DNA from: an uncultured Chlorobiaceae bacterium
GTDB lineage: Bacteria > Bacteroidota > Chlorobiia > Chlorobiales > Chlorobiaceae
NCBI GenBank assembly: GCA_903851385.1
Contig: CAINOC010000120.1
Location: forward strand, 1 to 43,867
Direction: 5' to 3'
DNA length: 43,867 bases
This document shows positions 1 to 8,151 of this stretch, piece by piece. The notes under the pieces are model-generated. The model was not told the origin of the DNA. It was given only the letters and a program-made list of their open reading frames with translations, and made no database searches. Numbering within the stretch: position 1 is the first letter of the stretch; each line of letters begins with the position of its first letter. The position numbers and the translations under genes were made by a program.

Positions 1-156
1 AACTGGAACTCGTTTCAGTGAGTTCTCGATGGACTAGCTTATGCATACGTTTTATAGAATTTTCGGGTTGCTGATGCTCCCATTGCTCAACTTGCAGTTG
101 CCATCTTGGATGGCATAGCCGGCGGTTTCTTCTGGGTAAACTGAATAATCTGCAGT

Positions 157-215
157 AAAGTGTACCAGGCATTCTGGACCAAAGTGTACCAGTAAATCTG
201 CTGCAAAGTGTACCA
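157..215 (+). repeat. IS21 left terminal repeats, three copies at 24-bp spacing
   Basis: The 11-mer AAAGTGTACCA occurs at 157-167, 181-191 and 205-215, exactly 24 bp apart. Multiple internal terminal repeats of this kind are typical transposase-binding sites in IS21-family elements. The right end has the same word inverted. Confidence 0.9.
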
Positions 216-276
216 CCCAAGGAGGACGGATTTGTAACATTGCCTGAGGTACTTTCGGTAAATAACCGGAGACCAA

Positions 277-1842
277 ATGGCAAACAATCCATTAAGCATG
301 TTACAGATTCGCCGTATTTTACAACTCCTGTCCGATGGGCGCTCCGTGCGCATGATCCATCGAGAGTGCAAAGTTCATCGCAACACCATCAAGGCATATG
401 TTGTCCGTTTCCAGCAAACCGGCAACAGTTATGCTGAACTGGCAGCACTTCCTGACGCTAAGCTCAGCTCAGTGGTTTATTCTCCACGATCCAGCCAAAC
501 GGCTGATAAGCGTTTTCAGCAGTTAGAGCCAAGGCTTCAGTATTATGGCCAGCAACTCAAATTGCTCGGGGTAACCAAACAACTCTTGTGGGAAGAGTAC
601 CTGAAGGAACAACCGGACGGGTATCGGTATGCGCAATTCAGTCTTCATCTCAAGCACTATATGGCGGCTCAACCACAGGCAACGATGGCGCAGTCGCATG
701 CACCGGGTGAACGTCTTGAGATTGATTTTGCCGGAAAACCGCTCCAGTATTTTGACCGCGAGAGCAACGAATGGGTAACTTGCCCGGTTCTTGTCTGTAC
801 CTTTCCGTTCAGCAGCATGGGTTATGTCGAGCCCTTGGCGTCAAGCCGCCAGGAGCATCTTATTCCAGCTCTGAACCGTGCCCTTGAGTACTTCGGAGGG
901 GTACCTAAAATCATTCTGAGCGATAATATGGCTCAAGTGGTCGTGAAAAGTTGCCGCTACGAGCCAGTGTTTACTGAACTGATCGAGCAATGGGCCCTGC
1001 ATTATCACACGACCATGAAAGCCACCCGGGTCTCCCGTCCCAAGGATAAACCCTCTGTTGAAAAAACGGTACACCTCTCCTATCAGCAGATCTATGCCCG
1101 GCAGCGCAACGAGACAGCAACCAGTCTGTCTACCCTCAAGTTCCGGACACGCCAGTTACTCGAAGAGTTCAATGACCGACTGATGCCGCAGTACGGACTG
1201 AGCCGCCGCCAGAGGTTTGAGGAAGGTGAAAAATCGGCGTTACAGGCGTTACCCGAAACGGCATTCCAGCTGAAACATGAAGCTATGGCCACCGTCAAGA
1301 AAAGCTATCACGTTATCCTTGGAGAAGACTGGCACCAGTACAGTGTACCGTATCAGTATATCGGAAAGCGGGTCAAGCTGATCTATGATGAATCGGTTGT
1401 TGAGATTTTCCTGGACTTCCAGCGTATTGCACTTCATCAGCGAACCCTCCTGCGTAACGGGTATACGACCAAACCGGAACACATGCCGGAATCGCACCGC
1501 CGCTACCGTCTCCACCAAGGATGGTCACCCGGTGACTTTATCTGGAAGGCTGCAGCTATCGGAGCCCATACCGAAACTGTCATGCAGCGCATGCTCGACT
1601 CACGATCGTTTATCGAACAAACCTATGACGCATGCCTTGGAGTCCTTCGGTTGAAGGATCGCTATGGCGCTGACCGACTGGAAGCTGCCTGCGGGATCGC
1701 CTTGCCGCATCCGACAGTTGGCTACAGGATGTTGAAAAATATGCTTGAAAACAACCGCGATAAACTTCCTGTATTCGAGCAGGACAAGATGCTGCACCTT
1801 CCGACTCATGACAATATCAGAGGCAAAGAAGCCTATTATTAA
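277..1842 (+). CDS. istA: IS21-family transposase IstA
   Basis: This 521-residue DDE transposase catalyses strand cleavage and transfer of the IS21 element. An N-terminal helix-turn-helix region (about residues 8-45, with RRILQLLSDGRSVRMI and HRNTIKAYV) should bind the terminal repeats. The catalytic triad can be read as D150 (EIDFAGKPL), D216 (ILSDNMAQ) and E262 (KPSVEKTVH), in an RNase-H-fold core of the integrase type. A C-terminal beta-rich region follows (YHVILGEDWHQYSVP). The start is the ATG at 277, preceded by GGAGA 5 bases upstream. Length is normal for the family. istB follows after 18 bp in the same operon. No frameshift or stop is seen, so it is probably functional. Confidence 0.96.
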   Translation: MANNPLSMLQIRRILQLLSDGRSVRMIHRECKVHRNTIKAYVVRFQQTGNSYAELAALPDAKLSSVVYSPRSSQTADKRFQQLEPRLQYYGQQLKLLGVTKQLLWEEYLKEQPDGYRYAQFSLHLKHYMAAQPQATMAQSHAPGERLEIDFAGKPLQYFDRESNEWVTCPVLVCTFPFSSMGYVEPLASSRQEHLIPALNRALEYFGGVPKIILSDNMAQVVVKSCRYEPVFTELIEQWALHYHTTMKATRVSRPKDKPSVEKTVHLSYQQIYARQRNETATSLSTLKFRTRQLLEEFNDRLMPQYGLSRRQRFEEGEKSALQALPETAFQLKHEAMATVKKSYHVILGEDWHQYSVPYQYIGKRVKLIYDESVVEIFLDFQRIALHQRTLLRNGYTTKPEHMPESHRRYRLHQGWSPGDFIWKAAAIGAHTETVMQRMLDSRSFIEQTYDACLGVLRLKDRYGADRLEAACGIALPHPTVGYRMLKNMLENNRDKLPVFEQDKMLHLPTHDNIRGKEAYY

Positions 1843-1860
1843 CCCTTAACCACCGTACTA

Positions 1861-2589
1861 ATGAATACACAACAGACGCTTGATCAACTCCGCTCCTTGA
1901 AACTTCATGGCATGGCCAAAGCCTATGAAGCGGCCCGATCTCTTCCTGTTCACGATCAGGTCAGCGGCGATCCATTGATCGCCCAACTGGTCGAGTCGGA
2001 GTGCCACTACCGAAAGGAACAGACCACCAAACGCTACCTGCAGCAAAGCAAGCTGCGTTATCCGGCACATCTTGAACAGGTTCACTGCAACGCCCAGCGC
2101 AACCTTACCCGCGAGCAGCTTATGAGTCTTGCAGATGGCGGTTTTATTGACCGGGCTGAAAACGTTCTGATTACCGGCTACACCGGATGCGGGAAAAGCT
2201 ATCTGGCATGCGCCCTTGCCCGGCAGGCCTGTTCACTGGGATACCGGACCCTTTACTTCGGCTTTAATCGCTTCATTGAACAAATCCTCCAGTCAAAACT
2301 GGATGGTACCTTTGTCAAACTGCTGGATCAGATTGAACGAACCCGGCTAGTCATTCTGGACGACTTCGGCCTTCAACCGCTTGACGCAACCACGCGCATC
2401 GCACTGTTGCAAATCCTTGAAGATCGGTATGCGAAACAGGCAATCATCGTCACCTCTCAGTTGCCGGTATCAAAATGGTATGACGTAATCAATGATCCAA
2501 CCTTGGCAGATGCTCTTATGGATCGATTGACAGCAAATGCCCATCGGATTGAGCTTGAAGGGGATACGCTGAGAAGAAAGAAATCCTGA
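1861..2589 (+). CDS. istB: IS21-family AAA+ ATPase IstB
   Basis: This is the 242-residue ATP-dependent partner that helps IstA choose and deform target DNA. It has a DnaC-like AAA+ fold: the Walker A motif GYTGCGKS is at residues 106-113, Walker B LVILDDFG is at about 163-170 with D167/D168, and a sensor I-like segment IIVTSQLP follows. The N-terminal helical region (TLDQLRSLKLHGMAKAYE) is the IstB N-domain seen across the family. It starts at ATG 1861, 18 bp after the istA stop, with no strong ribosome-binding site, so translation may be coupled to istA. Length is typical and the gene is intact. Confidence 0.96.
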   Translation: MNTQQTLDQLRSLKLHGMAKAYEAARSLPVHDQVSGDPLIAQLVESECHYRKEQTTKRYLQQSKLRYPAHLEQVHCNAQRNLTREQLMSLADGGFIDRAENVLITGYTGCGKSYLACALARQACSLGYRTLYFGFNRFIEQILQSKLDGTFVKLLDQIERTRLVILDDFGLQPLDATTRIALLQILEDRYAKQAIIVTSQLPVSKWYDVINDPTLADALMDRLTANAHRIELEGDTLRRKKS

Positions 2590-2633
2590 GTTTTTTCTGT
2601 ATGTTTTCTTTATCAAATCCATCCTGAATTGGG

Positions 2634-2668
2634 TGGTACACTTTCCTCCAGAATCAGTGGTACACTTT
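2634..2668 (-). repeat. IS21 right terminal repeats, two copies at 24-bp spacing
   Basis: TGGTACACTTT occurs at 2634-2644 and 2658-2668. It is the inverse complement of the left-end 11-mer and keeps the same 24-bp period. The outer copy is followed by the element tip ending at 2682. Confidence 0.9.
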
Positions 2669-2679
2669 CCCCAGAATAT

Positions 2680-3210
2680 TCAATGGCTGATGTTCGCCAG
2701 AAACTCAGTTTTCCATTTGTCGTTTTCTACCGCTTTTTCTTTTGCAGCAATCAATTCCCGCACAAGTACTTTCTGTTCTTCCTCATTCTGCTTGCGACTG
2801 GTAATATCATCAATCATCGCTACGGTGTACCCTTTTTGCGGGCTGTAGACATTGATATCAAACCATTTCTTCAAAGTATCAAGATAGATTTCAAACTGAT
2901 CGGGCATCCCAGTCTCGACTACCCGTTTATGTTTCTCAAGAAACTCTGGATTTGACTCGGCGATTCCGGGCAGAACTTCGGTTATTCTTTTCCCTACCAC
3001 ATTGTTTAAGCCGGTTAGGTCTTCATAACCTTTGTTGACTTCCAGATGAATAAAATCAACAGGGTGTCCCTCTTCGTCAACCATTCGGCAGTAGGCATAC
3101 CCATTTCGCATATAGTCAATGAGGTTGCGATGATTTGTTTCGCAACTGATGAGGGACTCCTTAGCCTGCTCAAGTTCTTCTTTGCATCTACCTGGTTTTT
3201 TTTTGCTCAT
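2680..3210 (-). pseudogene. PAS-domain sensor histidine kinase truncated by the IS element
   Basis: The remaining 176 residues hold a short N-terminal coiled coil (EELEQAKESLISCE), one PAS domain at about residues 27-135 (NLIDYMRNGYAYCRMVDEEG, then GKRITEVLPGI and WFDINVYSPQKGY), a linker coiled coil (SRKQNEEEQKVLVREL), and the start of the dimerisation/phospho-acceptor helix, KTEFLANISH. In this family FLANISH is followed by E-[LIF]-R-T-P. Here the H-box histidine is the last residue, and the stop TGA is supplied by the first three bases of the IS21 tip. The ATP-binding domain is lost, so the protein cannot autophosphorylate. The start overlaps the end of an upstream reading frame by ATGA, suggesting it was once a downstream operon gene. 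Confidence 0.85.
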
Positions 3211-3939
3211 TTTATTATCGTCACCGTGGAACCATCATGTTCCGGACGATCAGGAAACTCCAGTCCGCATGGAATGTATTGCGATATAAAAAATGGTACT
3301 CTGTCCTTCAGCACAACGACCTGAAGTAAGGGATTAGCTTGCCGTAACTTAAGGCTAAAGGTGTGTCTGTTATTATGTGCTGTAGGGATACAGTAAATCA
3401 CAAATGCTTTTACAGTGGCAATATACAGTTATTTCTAAAACATCAATTTTATTACGCTATAATGGCAGGTGGTGTGATGGCGGTGATAATTGCTTGTACC
3501 GTATGGTCGAATGTGAATTACGTTCGTAGGAGAGATAAGAAATATCGATTCGCCGCACTCAGACAATATTAAATCCATCACTCTGGCTTGTTGCCACCAT
3601 TGTAGTCTTCTCCCCCCCCGCCTTCCCCTTGCTCAGCTCTGTCTGTAGCGTCACTGTATTGATCAGTACAGCCGCTTCCCATGCGCAGAAGTGGTCAAAG
3701 ATTCTGTACTCGGTCAGCGGCAACTGGGGCGCCTGGCTGAAAAAAGCTATTCTCTCAAGACAGCTTGAGTTTTGTTGGGGTTCAGAAATCACCCCAACCT
3801 ACATAACCAGAGACAAGGCCGGGGATTGCAGCTGTATCTCCGTAAGAACGGCAGGATGAAAAGCATTTTTTCCAAAAATTCAGTATATTCTGTCTAGAAT
3901 AGCCAGAATATAAACGCGCAAGATCAGGGAGAATGGGAA
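3211..3939. other. Gene-poor stretch with degraded coding remnants
   Basis: I find no gene that can be named here. On the minus strand an open frame of about 75 codons (3207 to about 3430) ends GLEFPDRPEHDGSTVTIIK and overlaps the kinase start by ATGA. It begins just after a TAA with no convincing start, so it looks like the 3' end of a lost operon gene. A second minus-strand frame (3559-3792) contains EYRIFDHFCAWEAAVLINTV and also lacks a clear start signal. Both look like remnants. The right end of the stretch carries the toxin-antitoxin operator. Confidence 0.4.
3884..3912 (+). promoter_or_regulatory. Putative toxin-antitoxin operator (inverted repeat)
   Basis: Perfect 9-bp arms TATATTCTG (3884-3892) and CAGAATATA (3904-3912) flank an 11-bp spacer. 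A nested second palindrome ATTCT-GTCT-AGAAT lies at 3887-3900. The site sits 28 bp before the antitoxin start, where Phd-type antitoxins usually bind to repress their own operon. The function is inferred; the palindrome is seen directly. Confidence 0.65.
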
Positions 3940-4200
3940 ATGAAAACATGGCAACTTCAAGAAGCAAAAAATCATTTGAGCGAAGTCGTTAGAAACGCTA
4001 TCAGTGATGGGCCCCAAAACATTACTCTGCACGGTAAGCCTGCTGCGGTGGTAGTTTCCTATGCTGCGTTTTTAAAAACAATGGCTAGAAAAAATCCCAA
4101 AAAATCACTTTCGAAATTTTTTGAAAGTTCTCCTCTGAGAGATATTGAAATCGATCTTGTACGAGTGAAAGAACAGGGCAGAGAAGAGGTGAATCTGTGA
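3940..4200 (+). CDS. Phd/YefM-family antitoxin
   Basis: This 86-residue protein matches the Phd/YefM antitoxin pattern. The N-terminal DNA-binding half reads WQLQEAKNHLSEVV and then DGPQNITLHGKPAAVVVSY, with the conserved G-x-P-x-x-V-V/I strand. The C-terminal part (KSLSKFFESSPLRDIEID) is the charged tail that wraps the toxin. It starts at ATG 3940 after AGGGAGA. The stop TGA overlaps the toxin GTG start by four bases, giving translational coupling. Family role: neutralises the PIN-domain ribonuclease next to it and, with it, represses the operon through the palindrome just upstream. Confidence 0.88.
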   Translation: MKTWQLQEAKNHLSEVVRNAISDGPQNITLHGKPAAVVVSYAAFLKTMARKNPKKSLSKFFESSPLRDIEIDLVRVKEQGREEVNL

Positions 4201-4640
4201 CGTTTAAGCTCGGGTTTCTTCTTGATACCTGTGTTATTTCAGAGCTGATTAAGCCTGCACCCTCATCGAATGTAGTACGTTGGGTCGACGATCATGATGA
4301 AGAGGCTTTTTATATAAGTGTTATCACTTTTGGAGAAATAGAAAAAGGTATTTCGAAGCTACCGGAAGGGAAGAAAAAAGTACAGTTGCAAGCGTGGCTC
4401 TACTGTGAGTTGACCGATCGATTTAAAGATCGTATCCTGGATGTTTCACTGGATGTTGCACATACATGGGGTAGAATTCTTGGTTCAGCTGAAAAGAATG
4501 GGCGTTCACTGCAGGTTATTGATGCTCTTATTGCTGCAACAGCAATAACCAAAGGATTAACCGTGGTCACTCGTAATACAGATGATATGAAAGAGAGCGG
4601 CGTAGCACTCCTTGATCCATGGCTCTCACTTTATGAGTGA
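4197..4640 (+). CDS. PIN-domain toxin ribonuclease (VapC/FitB-like)
   Basis: This 147-residue PIN-domain protein is of the FitB-like subgroup. The acidic metal-binding residues of the active site are visible: D10 (FLLDTCVISELIKP), E47 (ITFGEIEKG), D109 (QVIDALIAATA) and D129 (TRNTDD). The family cleaves RNA, often tRNA or rRNA, and halts growth when the antitoxin is degraded. The start is a GTG at 4197, overlapping the antitoxin stop and preceded by GAGG at suitable distance. Length is normal with no disruption. Specific RNA target is unknown. Confidence 0.9.
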   Translation: MTFKLGFLLDTCVISELIKPAPSSNVVRWVDDHDEEAFYISVITFGEIEKGISKLPEGKKKVQLQAWLYCELTDRFKDRILDVSLDVAHTWGRILGSAEKNGRSLQVIDALIAATAITKGLTVVTRNTDDMKESGVALLDPWLSLYE

Positions 4641-4977
4641 TTTCTACCGGTTTGCCCCCTCCTCTTTTTGCTGTTATCTTGACGTATTATTGAGAGTGTA
4701 CCCTAAACCGTCCCGATCATGACAGGCGCGTATGAAAAAAGCTATAATAATCGGTGCGACTTCAGGGATTGGAAAGGGGCCCCTTTTCCATTCATGCGCC
4801 ATGTAGTGAATGTTCCCTTGATAGTGGGAAAAAAGCTGCATTTGTTAATATTTTATTAAAAAAATGCATTTCTGTTTGCTTTTGTTGAAAGGATTAATAT
4901 GTTTTATATAACTCCCATAAACGAAACAGGTTGGAGTGTATATTGATTTTTTATTAATCATAATAGGAGATGAGTCG
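4641..4977. other. Intergenic stretch before pal
   Basis: It holds only a short dehydrogenase stub (described separately) and an AT-rich leader before pal. The last 130 bp (tttgttaatattttattaaa and following) are AT-rich and probably contain the pal promoter. No RNA gene was recognised. Confidence 0.4.
4732..4806 (+). pseudogene. N-terminal stub of a short-chain dehydrogenase
   Basis: An ATG at 4732 opens a 24-codon frame beginning MKKAIIIGATSGIGKG. This is the Rossmann nucleotide-binding start of the short-chain dehydrogenase/reductase family (beta strand then G-x-x-x-G-I-G). The similarity stops right after GIGKG and the frame ends at TAG 4804-4806. Nothing resembling the YxxxK catalytic region follows, so this is the broken 5' end of a deleted gene. 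Confidence 0.65.
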
Positions 4978-5496
4978 ATGAAAATTACAGTAAACGGTAT
5001 GGTCATACTGGCCTTGATGATGACTGCAGGATGTTCATCAAAGAGTGTTGTTAAGTCTACGGATGTTAAATCTACGGATGGCAATGGAAGTCAATACTCC
5101 TCTACTCCAATATCTTCTTCGCAGGAAGTGCTCCGTACAGGTTATGGATTTGACAAATGGCAAAACGGTCCGCTGGGTGATGTATTTTTTGATTTTGACA
5201 GCGCTAATCTCAGTAACGACGCACAGGAGCAGCTGAAGCAGAACTCTGCATGGCTGGGCAGTAATCCCACCAAGAAGGCTCTTATTGAAGGCCATTGTGA
5301 TTCGCGAGGAACCTCCGAGTACAATCTTGCTCTTGGTGAACGCAGAGCGGCAAGCGCAAAGAAATTTCTGGTCACGCTCGGTGTTAAACCAAACCGTATC
5401 GAATCAGTAAGTTTTGGTTCAGAGAAGCCGTTTGATCTCGGTCAGAATGATGAAGCATGGGCAAAAAACCGTCGGGATCACTTTATCGTAAAATAA
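4978..5496 (+). CDS. pal: Peptidoglycan-associated lipoprotein Pal
   Basis: This 172-residue outer-membrane lipoprotein tethers the envelope to peptidoglycan in the Tol-Pal system. The start is ATG 4978 after AGGAG, giving a clean signal peptide (MKITVNGMVILALMMTAGC); the frame stays open upstream but without a site. C19 is the lipidation residue, with lipobox MTAGC. After a Ser/Thr-rich linker (about 20-60) comes the OmpA-like domain: VFFDFDSANLS, then IEGHCDSRGTSEYNLALGE and RRAASAKKFLVTLGV, holding the conserved Asp and Arg that bind diaminopimelate. The next gene encodes a CpoB-like lipoprotein of the same system. TolQRAB are not in the window. Confidence 0.92.
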   Translation: MKITVNGMVILALMMTAGCSSKSVVKSTDVKSTDGNGSQYSSTPISSSQEVLRTGYGFDKWQNGPLGDVFFDFDSANLSNDAQEQLKQNSAWLGSNPTKKALIEGHCDSRGTSEYNLALGERRAASAKKFLVTLGVKPNRIESVSFGSEKPFDLGQNDEAWAKNRRDHFIVK

Positions 5497-5551
5497 AGAT
5501 TACCACTGCGAGACCGGCGAGTAAAGAAAAGGTATAACCCAAAAACGGCTT

Positions 5552-6346
5552 ATGATACAGATACCATTGATGTTTAACAGTAAAAAGATCAAACCTTTTC
5601 TTTTCTTGCCGGTAGTTGTTTTATCCGCCTGCGCTTCAAAACAGGATCTCGTTTCCGTTGAATATGACGCGCACAAACTGAAAACAGAATCTGACAGTAT
5701 CAGAACACAGTTTGCGGGTTCCTATTCAGATGTCCAGAATGTTAACGATCAGATTTCGAGCATACGTGGCCGAATAGCAGAGGCTTCCCATAAGAACAGC
5801 CAAGCGTTCAGCACTCTTGCTATGGATGATTCATTGCTGGTACACAAGCTGGACGAACTGGAATCGAGGCTTCAAAGAGTAGAACGCTTCCTTTCAGTTG
5901 ACAAAAAGGTAGAACCATCTTCAGTAACTTCCCCCCAACACCTTGATTCCGTAGAGACTGATAAGCCAAAAGTGCCGGTGTTGAGCGATACGGCTCTGCT
6001 TCATGATGGGCTGGTGAAGCTTGGCAAAAAGAGTTATTCCGCTGCAAGGAAGAGTTTCAGTACACTGTTGAAAAGCTATCCTCATTCACCCCTTGCCGAT
6101 GAGGCACAGTTCGATCTTGCCGAAACTTACTTCGGTGAAAAATTCTATGAAAAAGCCATTCTTGAATATCAGGTTGTGATCGTTCAATATACAAAGAGCA
6201 GCAAGCGTCCTGCCGCACTCTACAAACAGGCAATCTCCTTTGAAAAGACAGGCGACAAAGTTAGCGGAAAAGCGAGGCTCAAGGAACTGATCAAGCGGTA
6301 CCCATCGGCACCGGAAACCTCTTTAGCCCGCAAGAAAAAAAGTTAG
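5552..6346 (+). CDS. CpoB/YbgF-like Tol-Pal lipoprotein with TPR domain
   Basis: This 264-residue protein is predicted to be a periplasmic lipoprotein: the signal peptide ends VVVLSAC, so C27 (or C21 if the internal ATG at 5570 is used) would be acylated. Residues about 30-115 are helical and coiled-coil-like (VNDQISSIRGRIAEAS, ELESRLQRVERFL). Residues about 150-255 hold tandem TPR repeats (HDGLVKLGKKSYSAARKSF, DEAQFDLAETYFGEKFYEKA, ALYKQAISFEKTGDKV). This coiled-coil plus C-terminal TPR layout matches YbgF/CpoB, which coordinates peptidoglycan synthesis with Tol-Pal. The E. coli protein is not lipidated, so the lipobox is a difference. It lies 55 bp after pal, consistent with one operon. Confidence 0.8.
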   Translation: MIQIPLMFNSKKIKPFLFLPVVVLSACASKQDLVSVEYDAHKLKTESDSIRTQFAGSYSDVQNVNDQISSIRGRIAEASHKNSQAFSTLAMDDSLLVHKLDELESRLQRVERFLSVDKKVEPSSVTSPQHLDSVETDKPKVPVLSDTALLHDGLVKLGKKSYSAARKSFSTLLKSYPHSPLADEAQFDLAETYFGEKFYEKAILEYQVVIVQYTKSSKRPAALYKQAISFEKTGDKVSGKARLKELIKRYPSAPETSLARKKKS

Positions 6347-6366
6347 CCCTTTCTCCCGCAACAGAA

Positions 6367-6410
6367 GACAGGCATCTCAGCGTACATAATATCCAAAAAC
6401 TGAGACTGTC
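6367..6410. terminator. Hairpin between convergent cpoB-like and nhaD-like genes
   Basis: GACAG-gca-TCTCAG (6367-6380) pairs with CTGAGA-CTGTC (6400-6410), leaving a 3-nt bulge and a loop of about 19 nt. It sits between convergent genes, as terminators do, but there is no clear T-run, so the role is uncertain. Confidence 0.4.
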
Positions 6411-6445
6411 ATAGAGGTGGTTATCATCACACCTTTGCTGTTTCT

Positions 6446-7918
6446 TTACTTGTAAAGAAACAGTGCCCATACCAGAATAAAAAACGGCAGCAAAATCGGT
6501 AGCGAGTATTTAAAGATATACTCCACAAAATCAGGCACATCAACATCTGCTTGAGCTGCAATGTTTTTAACCATAAAATTCGGGGCATTGCCAATGTAGG
6601 ATATCGCTCCAAAAAAAACTGAAGCCAAGGAAATTGCCATCAGATAAATATCAGAGGAAACATCACCGTGAAAAGGTACCATCCCTCCGGCAAAAAGCCT
6701 GATACTATCAGGAGAACCGATATCAAGTCCGAATTTACCTAATGCAGCAGCCAGGAAATTCATATACGTAGGCGCATTGTCCAACATCCCAGAAAGAGCT
6801 CCGGTCATCCAATAGAAACTTGATACCGTAAGATCAGATGCGTGAGTTGCAGCATAAGCCTCAATAAGAGCAAGAGCAGGTATCATGGTTGCAAAAATAC
6901 CAATAAAGAGAAAGGCAACCTCCTTGATTGGTTCAAAGTTAAATTCATTGCCCTTCATTGCCCTATCATCAGCGGTTATATACGCAGCAAAAGCGACAAC
7001 ATCCATGATCAGCTCACGAATGCCGAACGGCACATGAAGCATGTTCTGCAGACTCGGAACCCCCTCAATAACAGCAGGGTCAAGAAACACCGCGCCAATG
7101 ATAAAAGCAAGATAGAAAAGGTTTTTAGCCCCAATAATAGTGACTCCTCCCTTTATTTCAGGCTCTTTTATCGCTCCATTCCCGACTTTTGAATCAAGAA
7201 CTATAAAAATCAGAAGAAGGCCACTTACCGTAATTACCCATGGCAGCCACACTTTCGGGAAAACCCAGAAAAATGGCACCCCCTTTAAAAAGCCAAGAAA
7301 CAAGGGAGGATCTCCGATAGGAGTTAACCCGCCACCAATGTTGCTGACAATGAAAATGAAGAAGACAATATGGAAGGGTTTTATCCGACCTTCATTGATA
7401 CGCATATACGGCCTTATAAGCAGCATGGATGCACCGGTTGTTCCGATTACATTGGCAATCACTGCTCCAAACAAAAGCACTAACCCGTTAATCCAAGGCT
7501 TCCCTCGTCGTTCGATCTTGATAAGAATTCCGCCAGTGACGACAAACAGTGAACTGATCAACGCAATGAAGGAGAGGTACTCTTCAAGCGTATGCTCCAG
7601 CACCAGGGTTCCGTTCTTCATGAAAAGCCCGTAGTACCCTGCCACCACCAAGCCAAGAGCAGATGCCACTTTCGCATAGTGATCCTCCCAGAACCGGTGA
7701 TAGAGCAAGGGGCCGGTAGCAATCATCAGGAGAAGCAAAAGAAAGGGGGTAACAAGCCAGACTGGAGGGAGATATTCAGAAGCTTGAGCAGTATGTCCAA
7801 TCGTTCCAGTAAGAACATCACCAGCTTCCGCCGCAAACAGTGACCCGCCAGAGCCTGTGAGAGCGGCAATAAAGAGAAAAAAAGCAAATATACAGCAATA
7901 AAGCCGGGTCTGTTTCAT
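6446..7918 (-). CDS. nhaD: NhaD-type sodium/proton antiporter
   Basis: This 490-residue polytopic membrane protein belongs to the NhaD branch of the ion transporter (IT) superfamily and exchanges Na+ (or Li+) for H+. It has an N-terminal signal-like segment (CCIFAFFLFIAALTGSGGSL), then roughly 12 hydrophobic segments. Family hallmarks visible are NVIGTTGASMLLIRPYMR, the repeat-1 loop SNIGGGLTPIGDPPLFLGF, and near the end SGMLDNAPTYMNFLAAALG and SYIGNAPNFMVKNIAAQA. The start is taken at ATG 7918; a TTG two codons upstream is possible but less likely. A sodium-extruding antiporter close to an N-type ATPase operon suggests a local theme of Na+ homeostasis (inference). Confidence 0.9.
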   Translation of the reverse strand: MKQTRLYCCIFAFFLFIAALTGSGGSLFAAEAGDVLTGTIGHTAQASEYLPPVWLVTPFLLLLLMIATGPLLYHRFWEDHYAKVASALGLVVAGYYGLFMKNGTLVLEHTLEEYLSFIALISSLFVVTGGILIKIERRGKPWINGLVLLFGAVIANVIGTTGASMLLIRPYMRINEGRIKPFHIVFFIFIVSNIGGGLTPIGDPPLFLGFLKGVPFFWVFPKVWLPWVITVSGLLLIFIVLDSKVGNGAIKEPEIKGGVTIIGAKNLFYLAFIIGAVFLDPAVIEGVPSLQNMLHVPFGIRELIMDVVAFAAYITADDRAMKGNEFNFEPIKEVAFLFIGIFATMIPALALIEAYAATHASDLTVSSFYWMTGALSGMLDNAPTYMNFLAAALGKFGLDIGSPDSIRLFAGGMVPFHGDVSSDIYLMAISLASVFFGAISYIGNAPNFMVKNIAAQADVDVPDFVEYIFKYSLPILLPFFILVWALFLYK

Positions 7919-8071
7919 AAGCAACGCTGTTCAGCTCATTGTAAGAAGGCAAAAAGTACCAACCGTCCACCTTATCAAATCCAATACAGGTACCAGAAAT
8001 ATATTTTTTCCCAGATGAGCTCCGTTAGAGAGTTTTCTCACTGCTGAGGGTATCTTACATGGAAGGTAATC

Positions 8072-8096
8072 TTCAGTCTTTTGGTTGGAGACTGAA
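8072..8096 (+). promoter_or_regulatory. Perfect inverted repeat in the nhaD/DUF389 divergent region
   Basis: TTCAGTCT (8072-8079) and AGACTGAA (8089-8096) form a perfect 8-bp stem with a 9-nt loop. The site lies 56 bp before the DUF389 start, in the 230-bp divergent intergenic region. It may be an operator or a leader hairpin; the function is not shown by sequence. Confidence 0.35.
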
Positions 8097-8151
8097 AAGG
8101 AATAGCTACTTTACATATAATATCTTCAGGTTTCAATAAAGCAAATCTGTG

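Larger units (their letters stand above)
142..2682 (+). mobile_element. Complete IS21-family insertion sequence
   Basis: The element carries istA and istB in tandem between inverted multiple-repeat termini. Both ends begin TGAAT when read inward (TGAATAATCTGC at the left; TGAATATTCTGG on the opposite strand at the right), and about 25 bp at each tip align closely. Both transposition genes are intact, so it may be active. No target duplication is obvious: the left flank ends ggtaaac and the right flank begins atggctg. On the right it interrupts a histidine kinase gene. The 141 bp to its left do not encode the missing kinase half in any frame, which suggests a deletion or rearrangement after insertion. 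I see no recognisable gene in bases 1-141. Confidence 0.93.

Noticed and set aside
52-276. Minus-strand open frame spanning the IS21 left end
   Set aside because: It runs through the 24-bp-spaced terminal repeats (repeated VVHFAADL / LVHFGPE / LVHFTAD), so its apparent repeats are the IS end and not a protein family.
3363-3572. Plus-strand frame with a hydrophobic stretch (AIMAGGVMAVIIACTVW)
   Set aside because: It resembles a small membrane peptide, but there is no clear ribosome site and the surroundings are degraded.
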